This document shows, in pieces, positions 37,016 through 44,878 of a stretch of 48,214 bases of DNA. The translations under genes were made by a program, and so were the position numbers. The stretch covers positions 1-48,214 of the forward strand of contig JAOUHJ010000022.1 of NCBI GenBank assembly GCA_029865225.1, read 5' to 3'. The notes beneath the pieces were generated by a model that had not been told where the DNA came from, ran no database searches, and saw only the letters and a program-made list of their open reading frames with translations. Source of the stretch: Nitrospira sp. Lineage in GTDB: Bacteria > Nitrospirota > Nitrospiria > Nitrospirales > Nitrospiraceae. Within the stretch, counting starts at the first letter, position 1; each line of letters begins with the position of its first letter.

Positions 37016-38499
37016 ATATCATCAACGCCATCGAAGATCCGCACTTGTTCCGCCCGTTGTTCAAAGACCTCGCGACGTGGCGGAACTGGATGACGGTGTT
37101 GAAAGGCATCTTCGCGCTTGAGATGACCGAGGAAGAACGAACGACCTTCACCACACTGACCGGACGGCAGAGCCAGCCAACACAACCAGTTCAAGAAGCC
37201 TGGTTGATCTGTGGCCGACGTGGCGGCAAGTCGTTCATTGTGGCGTTGATTGCCGTCTTCCTCGCCTGCTTCAAAGACTATCGGCCCTCTCTCGGTCCCG
37301 GTGAACGAGGCGTGCTGATGATTATTGCGACGGATCGCAAGCAAGCCCGCGTCATCATGCGCTACATCCTCGCCCTGATTGAACAAGTCCCGATGCTGAA
37401 ACACATGGTGGTCCGCCAGGATTCCGAGAGCCTCGATCTCGACAACATGGTGAGTATCGAGATCACCACCGCCAGCTATCGGACCATTCGAGGCTACACC
37501 GTGATCTCGGCCCTGTGTGACGAAATCAGCTTTTGGCGGAGTGAGGATTCAGTGAATCCGGCAGAAGAGATTCTTGCCGCCTTACGTCCTGCGATGTCCA
37601 CCATTCCCGGCGCGTTATTGATCGGCCTCGGCACGCCGTACAAGCGGAGCGGGCCGCTCTATGCCGCCTGGAAGCGCCACTACGGACAGACTGAGAGCCC
37701 GGTGCTCGTCGTTCAAGCCGACACCCGCACGATGAACCCCAGCGTACCCCAGTCGGTCATTGATCGGGCGACGGAGCTGGACCCACTGGCGGCCAGTGCC
37801 GAGTACTTGGCGCAATTCAGAGGCGATGTTGGGACGTTCTTGGATGCTGACGTGATCGAGCGAGCCATTGAACCGAACCGCCGCGAACGGGCCCCGGTTA
37901 AGAACATCTCTTATACGGCATTCTGTGATCCTTCTGGTGGAGCCCATGACTCATTCACGTTGGCCATCGGCCATCAAGGCGGCAAACGCTCTGTGCTCGA
38001 TGTCTGTCGTGGTATCAAGCCTCCATTTTCGCCTGAGAACGTAGTCAAGGAGTATGCGGCGCTGCTGAAGTCCTATCGGTGTTCCAGTGTCGTGGGTGAT
38101 CGCTATTCTGGGGAATGGGTCCGTGAAGCCTTCAGCAAGGAAGGCATTCACTACCGACATTCTGAGTTGACGAAATCGGAATGCTATCTCGAAAGTTTGC
38201 CGGTGTTCTCTCAAGGCGTCGTCGATCTGGTGGACGTGCCCGCATTGACCACGGAGCTGATGCAGCTCGAACGCCGCACCAGTCGCAGCGGACGCGATAC
38301 CGTCGATCATCCGCCGAATGGCCGGGACGATCTGGCGAATAGCGCCTGTGGTTGTCTGGCGTTGCTCGCGAGCCGTCAGGCGCAGGGGGAAGCGTTCATG
38401 GTCAATTTCCTCACGGGCGTGCCGATTGAACGCGAGGACGACGTTCTGCGTCGCAAGGAAGCGCGATTGCGCGGGGTGCCGGTCGAATCAATCACGTAA
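37012..38499 (+). CDS. terL: Phage terminase large subunit
   Basis: A 495-residue protein, the usual length, with both domains. The ATPase has Walker A GRRGGKS (68-74), Walker B ALCDEISFW with Asp170-Glu171, and a GLGTPYK coupling segment (205-211). The nuclease, RuvC-like, has acidic residues in FCDPSGG (Asp306), VVGDRYSGEW (Asp363) and PNGRDDLANS (439-440). All catalytic positions I can check are present, so the enzyme may work. It starts with GTG. The protein cuts and pumps DNA into capsids, yet no capsid or portal gene is in the element. Confidence 0.93.
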   Translation: MNIINAIEDPHLFRPLFKDLATWRNWMTVLKGIFALEMTEEERTTFTTLTGRQSQPTQPVQEAWLICGRRGGKSFIVALIAVFLACFKDYRPSLGPGERGVLMIIATDRKQARVIMRYILALIEQVPMLKHMVVRQDSESLDLDNMVSIEITTASYRTIRGYTVISALCDEISFWRSEDSVNPAEEILAALRPAMSTIPGALLIGLGTPYKRSGPLYAAWKRHYGQTESPVLVVQADTRTMNPSVPQSVIDRATELDPLAASAEYLAQFRGDVGTFLDADVIERAIEPNRRERAPVKNISYTAFCDPSGGAHDSFTLAIGHQGGKRSVLDVCRGIKPPFSPENVVKEYAALLKSYRCSSVVGDRYSGEWVREAFSKEGIHYRHSELTKSECYLESLPVFSQGVVDLVDVPALTTELMQLERRTSRSGRDTVDHPPNGRDDLANSACGCLALLASRQAQGEAFMVNFLTGVPIEREDDVLRRKEARLRGVPVESIT

Positions 38500-38534
38500 C
38501 CATCGGGCGCAAGCCCATCACAAGGAGGTCTCTC

Positions 38535-39332
38535 ATGGCATTTACGGGGAATATCGTGGCGGGCGTGGCGCATGTCCCGCGTGTGCTCGGGAAAAAACTC
38601 AAAGAAGAACTGGCGATGTATGGGGCCACACACTCCAGCATCTCGACCGTGATGGCAGCGGGCATCGAGAAGTTGAATGAGTGTGATGGCATCATGAGTC
38701 AGTTCCAGGCGCGGGAGGAGATGATACAGACGGATATTCTCTTGAGTCCGGCAGGCAAACAGAAACAGATGGAAGCCGCAGCCAAAGAGTTTTTCGCCAA
38801 GCTGAAATTCGTCGGTGAAGCCGTGGCGTCGCGTCAGGCTGCCGCGAGGGAGTTACGCGCACAACTGGAGAAGGTGCCGCCGTCGGGCTCCGGAGACAAG
38901 GTGGTGGAGTTCTTGACCGGCCAGGAGATTCGGGGGGAACTGCGCAAACTCGCACAGCCAGCGCGGATGAAGCTCCTCAGTGAGCGCACGACAGCGAAGG
39001 ATCTCGCGATCTTGCGAGCGGTCGAAACCAATCCACTCGGTGCACAGGAATTGATTCCTGATGAGTTTCGGGAACGACTCAAAGAAGACCTGGCGGAAAC
39101 GAATCAGGCGGCTGACTATGCCCGGTGGAAAGCCCTCGTGTTCGTCGCTGAGAAGCTGCAACTCCTGGCGAACGTGTTGGAGACGACGCTCGGGAAGTAT
39201 CGCCTCGAGCCGCCGACGTTCTCGATCCCGCCCATCGGCAAGGCCGATTTGAAGATGCAAAACACGCAGCGTCCCGCTGAGAAATCGCCGTCGATTGATC
39301 GTGTCCCCGACGAAGCCCCCGCCGTTCACTGA
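38535..39332 (+). CDS. Helical protein of unknown function next to terminase
   Basis: A 265-residue protein with a strong ribosome-binding site (AAGGAGG). It is predicted mostly helical, with long charged stretches suggesting coiled coils at roughly 65-115 (KQKQMEAAAKEFFAKLK; RQAAARELRAQLEK). It starts MAFTGNIVAGVAHVPRVLGKKL. I find no domain. Its place directly after terL, 35 bases away on the same strand, suggests a link to packaging or to the element cycle, but that is inference. The C-terminus is loose and charged. Confidence 0.65.
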   Translation: MAFTGNIVAGVAHVPRVLGKKLKEELAMYGATHSSISTVMAAGIEKLNECDGIMSQFQAREEMIQTDILLSPAGKQKQMEAAAKEFFAKLKFVGEAVASRQAAARELRAQLEKVPPSGSGDKVVEFLTGQEIRGELRKLAQPARMKLLSERTTAKDLAILRAVETNPLGAQELIPDEFRERLKEDLAETNQAADYARWKALVFVAEKLQLLANVLETTLGKYRLEPPTFSIPPIGKADLKMQNTQRPAEKSPSIDRVPDEAPAVH

Positions 39333-39370
39333 TCGGTGTGGCGCGGCCCCACTGGAGGCGGACGGCGGGT

Positions 39371-39386
39371 GCCCGCATGCGGGGGC
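39371..39386. terminator. GC-rich palindrome between convergent genes
   Basis: A perfect 12-base palindrome (CCCGCATGCGGG at 39372-39383) with one more pairing on each side lies between the convergent ends of the helical-protein gene and the secreted-protein gene. No T run follows it, so a bidirectional terminator is a weak guess. Confidence 0.3.
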
Positions 39387-39408
39387 CGCTGTCCCGTCTG
39401 GGTCCCCA

Positions 39409-39960
39409 TCACAGAACCGGTGGGCTCAGCGCCGTCGGGTTGTCTACGGACTCCCAAACAAACGCCCTGGGATCGTGCGCGAGGACGTCGTTGTAGAGCA
39501 CGCCCACGATCACCGGCCGGTCCTTGTCGCCCACGAACGGCAGCGTATCGCCCTCGTACAGCGCGATCGGCTTCTTGGAAGCGACCGCCGTGAGCACAAA
39601 GATAGGGCTCTGCGTGAACTGCCAATTCGGGTCTGAGCGGCCCATCGAGATCGCTATCGTCAGCACCTTCCTGTCCGTCACGGCCAGCCGTGCCTTCGGG
39701 TCAAGGACGGAGACCGTCCGGCGGAACCCCTCTCCCGAACGTTGGAAGCCACCCAACTCACAGGGGGACATCTGCTCCTCCAGATCGCCGCGCACGTCCA
39801 CCGCACACTTCACCACGACGACGTGGCCTGCCAGAGGCCCGCTGAGATACGTGACCCTGGTCGTGAACTCCTTAAATTCCTGGGCCCCTGCGCTCGCTGC
39901 CCCCCACAGCCCCACGCTCAACCCTACACTGACGAGGACCACCCACATGCGATGGCTCAT
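39409..39960 (-). CDS. Secreted protein, member of the element-encoded paralogue family (copy A)
   Basis: The start at 39960 has AGGAGG and gives a signal peptide (MSHRMWVVLVSVGLSVGLWG, cleaved near ASAGAQ). The mature part shares a pattern with the copies at 41.6 and 42.2 kb: GPLAGHVVVVKCAVDV matches GPYAGKRV-x3-CAV, and ARLAVTDRKVLTI matches ARVAV-x5-L-x-LVI. It has one cysteine pair (CAV and SPCEL). No known domain. It probably acts outside the inner membrane; why a mobile element carries it is unknown. It is the most divergent of the three whole copies. Confidence 0.7.
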   Translation of the reverse strand: MSHRMWVVLVSVGLSVGLWGAASAGAQEFKEFTTRVTYLSGPLAGHVVVVKCAVDVRGDLEEQMSPCELGGFQRSGEGFRRTVSVLDPKARLAVTDRKVLTIAISMGRSDPNWQFTQSPIFVLTAVASKKPIALYEGDTLPFVGDKDRPVIVGVLYNDVLAHDPRAFVWESVDNPTALSPPVL

Positions 39961-40100
39961 GCCTGCCTCCTCTTGGATGATGAATAATGAACCGTCGTTG
40001 ATGACCACGCCGCGTGTCCAGACGGCACCGTGTCCGGGGCCAATGCCGCTCCTTTTATGATCCCAAACGCCCACGCGCTCACGGCGCGATAGGCACTCGC

Positions 40101-40607
40101 TTAGCTCGGACCGCGTACGCACCAGGCACTCGCCTCGCTGTCGGACGACATTTCGACAAAACCGAATCCTCGAGACTGCCCGGTAGTTTTTCCCACCACA
40201 GCAGTCGGAGACACGAGGAGCACCAAGCTCGTCCAGGAGCCTGTGCGGTCCGAGTGGATACCAGGAAAGACGATCGGGGGCACAGAGGGAGGCGGCAAGT
40301 TGGGATCGCGCAGGCTCATCGCCTCATCCCCTGTGGGGAGCCGCCAGCCGAGCGTCCCGCCAACGTCCTTCCCAAGACAGTATTCCATCGCCTTGCGCCA
40401 CGTTCTGGGCGTCAGATCCGGTCGCCGCTCCCACACGAGCTCCGTGTTCTTATCGAGGACCGCCTCGTTCTTAAAGGATGACAGAACTTGAAATCGTTCT
40501 GATGAGGACAGGTTCTTATCCCAAGACTCGGCCATTGCCCACAGAGGGCTTCCTAGGAAGACGATCACCGCAAGCCCACTCAACCACGTCGTGTTTGTCG
40601 TTCGCAT
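40101..40607 (-). CDS. Secreted DUF1566 (Lcl-like) domain protein
   Basis: A 168-residue protein with a signal peptide (TTWLSGLAVIVFLGSPLWAMA, cut after AMA, which is 21 residues so shown as GLAVIVFLGSPLWAMA). The mature part has the DUF1566 pattern: AVLDKNTELVWERRP, then TWRKAMEYC and GWRLPTGDEAMSL, and an ending GFGFVEMSS...CVRG where the family has its YVRCVRG tail. The domain is found in surface proteins of diverse bacteria, some binding glycans. It lies upstream of copy A in the same direction, 140 bases before it, so they may share a transcript. Confidence 0.75.
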   Translation of the reverse strand: MRTTNTTWLSGLAVIVFLGSPLWAMAESWDKNLSSSERFQVLSSFKNEAVLDKNTELVWERRPDLTPRTWRKAMEYCLGKDVGGTLGWRLPTGDEAMSLRDPNLPPPSVPPIVFPGIHSDRTGSWTSLVLLVSPTAVVGKTTGQSRGFGFVEMSSDSEASAWCVRGPS

Positions 40608-40865
40608 GTAACACTCTCCTCCTTGATGTTGGTGCGGTCCCAGTTTGCCCGGTCCACTCCTGCGGACACCTTCCCCCCTTTTTAAGGGACGGATTTAGGG
40701 ACGAGGAGGGAAGGGACGCGAGACGAGCAAGCAGCTCTCCCTCACGGCGCCCCCCTCACCGCTTGACTCGCCACTGGCGCCCGTTGCGGATCGGGACTGA
40801 GCTCGGGACTGAGCACTGCCCGCATGCGCAGGTCCACGTGCAATCACAAATCTCTCCCCTACTCA
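40608..40865. other. Intergenic stretch between DUF1566 gene and IS110 remnant
   Basis: I see no gene in these 258 bases. The part near 40680 has a pyrimidine/purine run (CCCCTTTTTAAGGG) that could be the upstream region of the DUF1566 gene. Confidence 0.3.
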
Positions 40866-41237
40866 TCAATACACCGACTCTTGCATTGGCTCCGGCACGC
40901 GTCCCTCCACCGCATGCACCGCCCGCGCAAGTTTCGCCAGCTTCTTCGCATCCACCCGATCCGTCTTACCCCGGCTTCTCCGTGATCCACTTCACTTCAT
41001 TCGGGTGCACGACATGGACTTGAACCCCCGCCATGCTCGTGAGTGTCTCGGCGATCCATTTCAACTGATTGCCCGCCTCGAAGTCCACCAGCTTGCTGCC
41101 AGTTCCCACTTGTCATACCAGCGCACGAATGCCTGTCCGGGTGGCTGGCTGCTCTCCCGTACACACCGCTGCTTCCGTTCATTGACGGCATATATCACTA
41201 GGCTCTTGCCACTGACATCCAATCCGACGTACACCAT
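40866..41237 (-). pseudogene. Decayed IS110-family transposase, N-terminal part with two frameshifts
   Basis: Read on the minus strand from an ATG at 41237, three frames in turn give the DEDD domain of an IS110 transposase. First MVYVGLDVSGKSLVIYAV, then LVDFEAGNQLKWIAETL with VHVVHPNEVKWITEKPG, then GKTDRVDAKKLAKLARAVHA. The intact family has about 330-400 residues; only the first 120 remain, and the frame changes twice. It cannot be active. It sits between the two groups of secreted-protein genes and may have helped split or duplicate them. Confidence 0.85.
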
Positions 41238-41568
41238 ACAGTGTCCCCTTTCGTTGGTGATGATCGCTCACCGTAGACAGGTGGCCCATCGGGCCTCGAC
41301 TGTGAACCAATTGAAAGAGAGCCCTATTCACAGAATCGTCTTGAATTTGAATCACGCATAGCCATGCCGACACTAGCCGGTGTCCCGGTGGTGGCGCTGG
41401 GCTGCAGCGGGCTTACCAGACCTGCTGCCCTGTCTGACACCGCTGCCGCCAACGATACCCAGCGAGCCCGAACAGGCCGCTGGCGAGCAAGTCGAGAGTG
41501 GCTGGCTCCGGCTCTGGGTGTGGGGGCGTCCACACCGCCCAGACCCATTGCTCCTTCTGTGGTTAGCG
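41238..41568. other. Stretch without a recognisable gene, upstream of the IS110 remnant
   Basis: Open frames exist on both strands because of high GC, but none has a good start, ribosome-binding site or domain. The part nearest 41240 (AAAGGGGACACT on the minus strand) is probably the untranslated left end of the IS110 element. Confidence 0.35.
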
Positions 41569-42144
41569 TTATGGGGGTGTGGGTGTCCAAGTCCCGGTCC
41601 CCGGGCCAACTACATACGTCTGCACGCCAGTAAATTTGTTGGCGGGATTGCCGCTCTCAAATACTCCCTCGACGAGCAGATTCACCAGTAGACTGTCCCC
41701 GTTGTACCGCGGCAGGGCGTTCCTGCCATCGTGGAGTGGGGTGGGTTGCTGGAAGAGCAGGGCGAGCGATAGAAAGGGGGATGTAGACGGGGCCGCGGGT
41801 TGCGACAGCCCCAGGGACGCCGCGGGGATCACCAGGGTGAACACCCGGCCGCCACCCAGCACCGCCACCCGCGCCTTGGCGTGCCTGATTAACTGGATCT
41901 TCTCGTAGACGCCCTCCCGGGACCGCTCAAAGACGGTCAGCTCACTGAGGCCCTCCTGCTCCTCCTGACTGCGGGTCGTGTCCACCGCAACCTTCGCCTC
42001 CACGCGTTTTCCGGCATAGGGCGACTGTTCCGTAAACTCAAGTTTGACAGTGATGCTGGCTGCCTGGGCCGAAACCGGCGCCGCCCCCAACCCACCCACA
42101 CTGACCACCACACTGACCAGAAGGACCCATAAGCTTCGTCTCAT
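41569..42144 (-). CDS. Secreted protein, paralogue family copy B
   Basis: The start at 42144 has AAGGAG upstream and gives the signal peptide MRRSLWVLLVSVVVSVGGLG with cleavage after VSAQ. This leader is identical in copy C, and the DNA match covers about 80 bases. The mature part is about 165 residues: SITVKLEFTEQSPYAGKRVE, KVAVDTTRSQEEQ, ARVAVLGGGRVFTLVI, and LLFQQPTPLHDGRNALP. The C-terminal part differs from copy C (YVVGPGTGTWTPTPP). No cysteines are in the mature part, unlike copies A and C. Family unknown. Confidence 0.7.
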   Translation of the reverse strand: MRRSLWVLLVSVVVSVGGLGAAPVSAQAASITVKLEFTEQSPYAGKRVEAKVAVDTTRSQEEQEGLSELTVFERSREGVYEKIQLIRHAKARVAVLGGGRVFTLVIPAASLGLSQPAAPSTSPFLSLALLFQQPTPLHDGRNALPRYNGDSLLVNLLVEGVFESGNPANKFTGVQTYVVGPGTGTWTPTPP

Positions 42145-42203
42145 CGTCGCTCCTTTCGGTGATGAATGCACTCCGCCCCCGCTTTGTGCCCACGCCCCCG
42201 CCC

Positions 42204-42268
42204 CGTGCCTAGTCGTCATAGACATCGGCGCCCACGATGTCGAAAATCAGACAATCGGGATTGTCCTG
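42204..42268. repeat. 65-bp repeat, first copy (end of paralogue C)
   Basis: These 65 bases match 42829-42893 with a single difference. The segment contains the stop codon and the last 18 codons of the secreted-protein family. Together with the shared signal-peptide DNA of copies B and C, this shows recent duplication within the array. Confidence 0.85.
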
Positions 42269-42760
42269 AAAGGTGCCGTCGAGACTCACGCTCACGAGCG
42301 TGGCCTTGGGTCCGCTCTGGCTCCCCGGCAGGGCCGTGCCGCCATCGTGCAGGCGGGGCCGTGGCTGGTGGAAGAGCAGCTCCACCGCAAAGAACGGGTG
42401 CTTAGAGGTAGCCTGGGGATCCGACGGCACCGGCGAGACCCCGCCGATCACCAGGCGCAACACCTGGCCGCCCACCACCGCCACCCGCGCCTGCCGGTCC
42501 TCCAGCGTGAGGAGCGGCGTGAAGCCCCCCTCCCGCGCCGGGGCCTCGACCCGCATCTTGCAGCGCGTCACCTGCACGTCCTGAGGGCCGCGCAGATTCA
42601 CGGCACACGTTGCCCGCACGCGTTTCCCGGCATAGGGCCCGTCGTGCTGATACGCGACGTTGACGGTGATGCTGCCTTCCTGGGCCGAAACCGGCGCCGC
42701 CCCCAGCCCGCCCACACTGACCACCACACTGACCAGAAGGACCCACAAGCTTCGTCTCAT
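42209..42760 (-). CDS. Secreted protein, paralogue family copy C
   Basis: The start at 42760 has AAGGAG. The signal peptide is the same as in copy B. The mature part shows SITVNVAYQHDGPYAGKRV, CAVNLRGPQDV, ARVAVVGGQVLRLVI and LLFHQPRPRLHDGGTALPG, aligning to copy B over most of its length. The C-terminus QDNPDCLIFDIVGADVYDD is present again in a remnant at 42834, so this gene is part of a longer tandem array. It lies 64 bases upstream of copy B in the same direction. Confidence 0.7.
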   Translation of the reverse strand: MRRSLWVLLVSVVVSVGGLGAAPVSAQEGSITVNVAYQHDGPYAGKRVRATCAVNLRGPQDVQVTRCKMRVEAPAREGGFTPLLTLEDRQARVAVVGGQVLRLVIGGVSPVPSDPQATSKHPFFAVELLFHQPRPRLHDGGTALPGSQSGPKATLVSVSLDGTFQDNPDCLIFDIVGADVYDD

Positions 42761-42828
42761 CGGAGTGCTCCTTTCGCTGCAATGCCTGATGATGGATGAT
42801 GGCCCCCGTGCCCCCCGCGCCTCCGCCG

Positions 42829-42893
42829 CGTGCCTAGTCGTCATAGACATCGCCGCCCACGATGTCGAAAATCAGACAATCGGGATTGTCCTG
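42829..42893. repeat. 65-bp repeat, second copy (in the remnant)
   Basis: Same sequence as 42204-42268 but for one base (C instead of G in the codon that is Gly here and Ala there). The distance between the two, 625 bases, equals about one gene plus spacer, as expected of a tandem duplication unit. Confidence 0.85.
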
Positions 42894-42960
42894 TGCGATG
42901 CCGAAAACGGCCACGACGGCGTCGTGTTTCCTGGTGTCCGGCAAGACCGCCCACGGGCCG
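42834..42960 (-). pseudogene. C-terminal remnant of a further paralogue copy
   Basis: On the minus strand this stretch encodes QDNPDCLIFDIVGGDVYDD and a stop, one residue different from the end of copy C. Upstream, the frame keeps only a weak resemblance (the part VVAVFGIAQDNPDC) and there is no signal peptide or good start. It is therefore the tail of a lost copy. Confidence 0.7.
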
Positions 42961-43511
42961 GGACGCGAGGTACTGATTACACGTGTGTTTGACTGAATGT
43001 CAGCCGAGACCCGGAGGGAGCGGTGGGTCGTAGCCGTGGCGATAGCGGGAACTATCGGCCAGGCGCGGACGGATCGTCTGAGGAATGGTCGTGACGTGCA
43101 TACGGCCTCCGACTCGAATCCTGCCGCTTCGGGAACCACGCGAGCCCACTGTAGCAAACCCATTGGGGCAAATTCTAGACCACGATGACACACACACGCC
43201 TGGTGTGAACGTCGAGGAATGAGGCACGTGCTCCCTGCCCCAACGGCACGGTGAATCGTGTTGGATCCAGCATCGTTTTCGATACCGTGCCTGGTGGCCG
43301 GTGGCGCGTGGATGGTCGGTGACACCGCGATTGCGCCTGACCGGAGGACACCCTCTGCCCGCGTAAGGTTTCCGATTGCCTTCAGTCCGCAGGCCCATGC
43401 TACCATCCCCACCAAGGGGCACGGCTCGGACTCGCGATCTGACCCGGTGATGGTGCCTGGACATCGCCGCCCCCGTCTTTCCTTCCAGGAATCCGAACCA
43501 GGCGGGCCCTC
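42961..43511. other. Stretch without a recognisable gene
   Basis: About 550 bases with overlapping open frames on both strands caused by high GC, none with a convincing start, codon pattern or domain. It may hold the promoter of the plus-strand gene at 43512 and eroded parts of the fourth secreted paralogue near its right-hand side. Confidence 0.4.
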
Positions 43512-44156
43512 GTGCCGAACACACCATCCGAAGAGACACGAACACGCCATACGCGCACGTCGCTTCCCCCGTCCGTACTCGATCAGATGGAGGCCATGGT
43601 CCGCCATCCAGAATTTCAACGGATACTCCCGCTCCTACAGAGCATGGCGGACAAGACGTATGCGAACTTGACGGAGGAGGAAGAGCGAGAGCGAGATGCG
43701 CCACGAACCAAAATTCGGATTGCTGCCATGATGGAAGCCGATGCCCAGTGGCTCAGTCGGTCAATCCGTCAGATTCGCGAACACGGGGAAGGGGCTTGGG
43801 CGGACGAGGCGGTCAACGGACCGTGGGGCGATACGACCGACATCATTCATCTGAACCGTCTTGTTCCCGGCGATCTCCCGCTTGATGAAACGCTGCCGGT
43901 TGTAAGGGAGCATCTACACCAACAACGCCGACAACTCGGTATGACAGCCACGCAGCACCCGCGCCCGCACGAAGTGGATAAGTGGAAGGTGTACGATCTC
44001 CACACCCAGGGTCTTACGTTCTGGGACATCACCCGCCGTCTCTTCAAACTCAAAGGCAAGACCACCTACGACCCTGGCGCACAAGCGCAGTACGCCCAAG
44101 TTCGTCGGGCATATCGTGCCGCCTCTGGCCTGATTCAGGCATACAACGAACGCTAG
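43512..44156 (+). CDS. Helical protein with possible DNA-binding C-terminus, unknown function
   Basis: The longest frame starts with a GTG at 43512; an ATG at 43587 is an alternative. The protein has up to 214 residues. The first half is charged and helical (TEEEERERDAPRTKIRIAAM). In the last 60 residues, VYDLHTQGLTFWDITRRLF then TYDPGAQAQYAQVRRAYRAA looks like a helix-turn-helix: a GLTFWDIT turn and a recognition-like helix with Arg. I recognise no family. It begins the plus-strand set of small genes that leads to the integrase, 96 bases before the AlpA-like gene, so a regulatory role is possible. Confidence 0.6.
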   Translation: MPNTPSEETRTRHTRTSLPPSVLDQMEAMVRHPEFQRILPLLQSMADKTYANLTEEEERERDAPRTKIRIAAMMEADAQWLSRSIRQIREHGEGAWADEAVNGPWGDTTDIIHLNRLVPGDLPLDETLPVVREHLHQQRRQLGMTATQHPRPHEVDKWKVYDLHTQGLTFWDITRRLFKLKGKTTYDPGAQAQYAQVRRAYRAASGLIQAYNER

Positions 44157-44252
44157 CCCTTCCAGTCAGCCCCTCAACTATTTTTCGACGTACAGGCTCC
44201 TCCCCCCTGTGTGTCGCTATCCCTCCGTTTCCTAGAGGGGTATATCAGCAGC

Positions 44253-44441
44253 ATGACGAACAACAAGAAACCACGACCGCCAGTTTCAACCGAGAAACTC
44301 GGCAAGAAACTTCACATCTCAACCTCCTATATCTATCGCCACCAGGATGAGATGCCAGGGAGATTTCGTGTCGGACGATGCCTTCGCTGGGACCCGGATG
44401 TTGTGCTCGAATGGATGCGCAATCAGGGGCGGAAGAAATGA
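44253..44441 (+). CDS. AlpA/excisionase-like winged-helix protein
   Basis: The start at 44253 gives 62 residues: VSTEKLGKKLHISTSYIYRH as a MerR-type helix-turn-helix, then MPGRFRVGRCLRWDPDVVLEWM as the wing with the conserved R-W-D pattern of AlpA-type regulators and excisionases. Such proteins bind attachment-site DNA or activate the integrase. Its stop overlaps the next start (ATGA). The DNA-binding kind and the integrase nearby make an excision-control role likely. Confidence 0.8.
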   Translation: MTNNKKPRPPVSTEKLGKKLHISTSYIYRHQDEMPGRFRVGRCLRWDPDVVLEWMRNQGRKK

Positions 44442-44878
44442 CTGAGGAAGATAGCCACACGAAGGACATCGAATTCAAATTTGATGCGTCGCTGCCGCCG
44501 CTCCTGCCACCTGGAGATCACTACGTGGTCGCCTTTGTCCGTGCAGAACAGCAATTGCTCTGGGGAAAACGGCGCAAACTCTTTATGCATTTCAAGGTTG
44601 TCAGTCCGGCTGAACATGCCGGTGCGGCACTCTTTCTGGCGGCCAATGTCGCGCATGACGGAAAGTGGGGGATCGGTTTCAAATTTTATCGGTTGTGGGC
44701 ACTCGCTGCGGGCTATCGTCCTAAACGGAAAGATCGGCTCAGTACGACGGTCTTCCGCGGGAAGTATTTCAAGGCACGAGTGAAGACCGTCGAGGTTTCA
44801 TCAAAGAACACCAAACGCGCATTGGCTGCCCAATACAGCATTGTCGATGAACTGCTCACAATCGAGGCTGGAGCATGA
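44438..44878 (+). CDS. Conserved mobile-element protein of unknown function
   Basis: A 146-residue protein with LPPGDHYVVAFVRAEQQLLWGKRRKLFMHF near its N-terminus (described as PPGDHYVVAFVRAEQ, then GKRRKLFMHFKV), followed by HAGAALFLAANVA and GFKFYRLWALAAGYRPKRKD, then SIVDELLTIE. I recall similar PPG-Y-x8-E...LxMHF proteins next to AlpA-like genes in other integrated elements, but no function is known to me. It is coupled to both neighbours by ATGA overlaps. It is cytoplasmic. Confidence 0.65.
   Translation: MTEEDSHTKDIEFKFDASLPPLLPPGDHYVVAFVRAEQQLLWGKRRKLFMHFKVVSPAEHAGAALFLAANVAHDGKWGIGFKFYRLWALAAGYRPKRKDRLSTTVFRGKYFKARVKTVEVSSKNTKRALAAQYSIVDELLTIEAGA

Noticed and set aside
40014-41023. 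Plus-strand frames opposite the DUF1566 gene and IS110 remnant
   Set aside because: They run across the end of one gene and the start of another and through the transposase remnant; no ribosome-binding site or domain is seen.
42044-42799. 251-codon plus-strand frame opposite secreted copies B and C
   Set aside because: It is a shadow of the minus-strand genes at high GC: it is rich in His, Arg and Pro, has no ribosome-binding site, and spans two separate genes and their spacer. The minus-strand frames have signal peptides and good starts.
42834-43704. Two overlapping long minus-strand frames (42834-43619 and 43000-43704)
   Set aside because: Only the last part of the first resembles the paralogue family. 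The rest has no start, repeats of low complexity and overlaps the plus-strand gene at 43512. I kept only the remnant.
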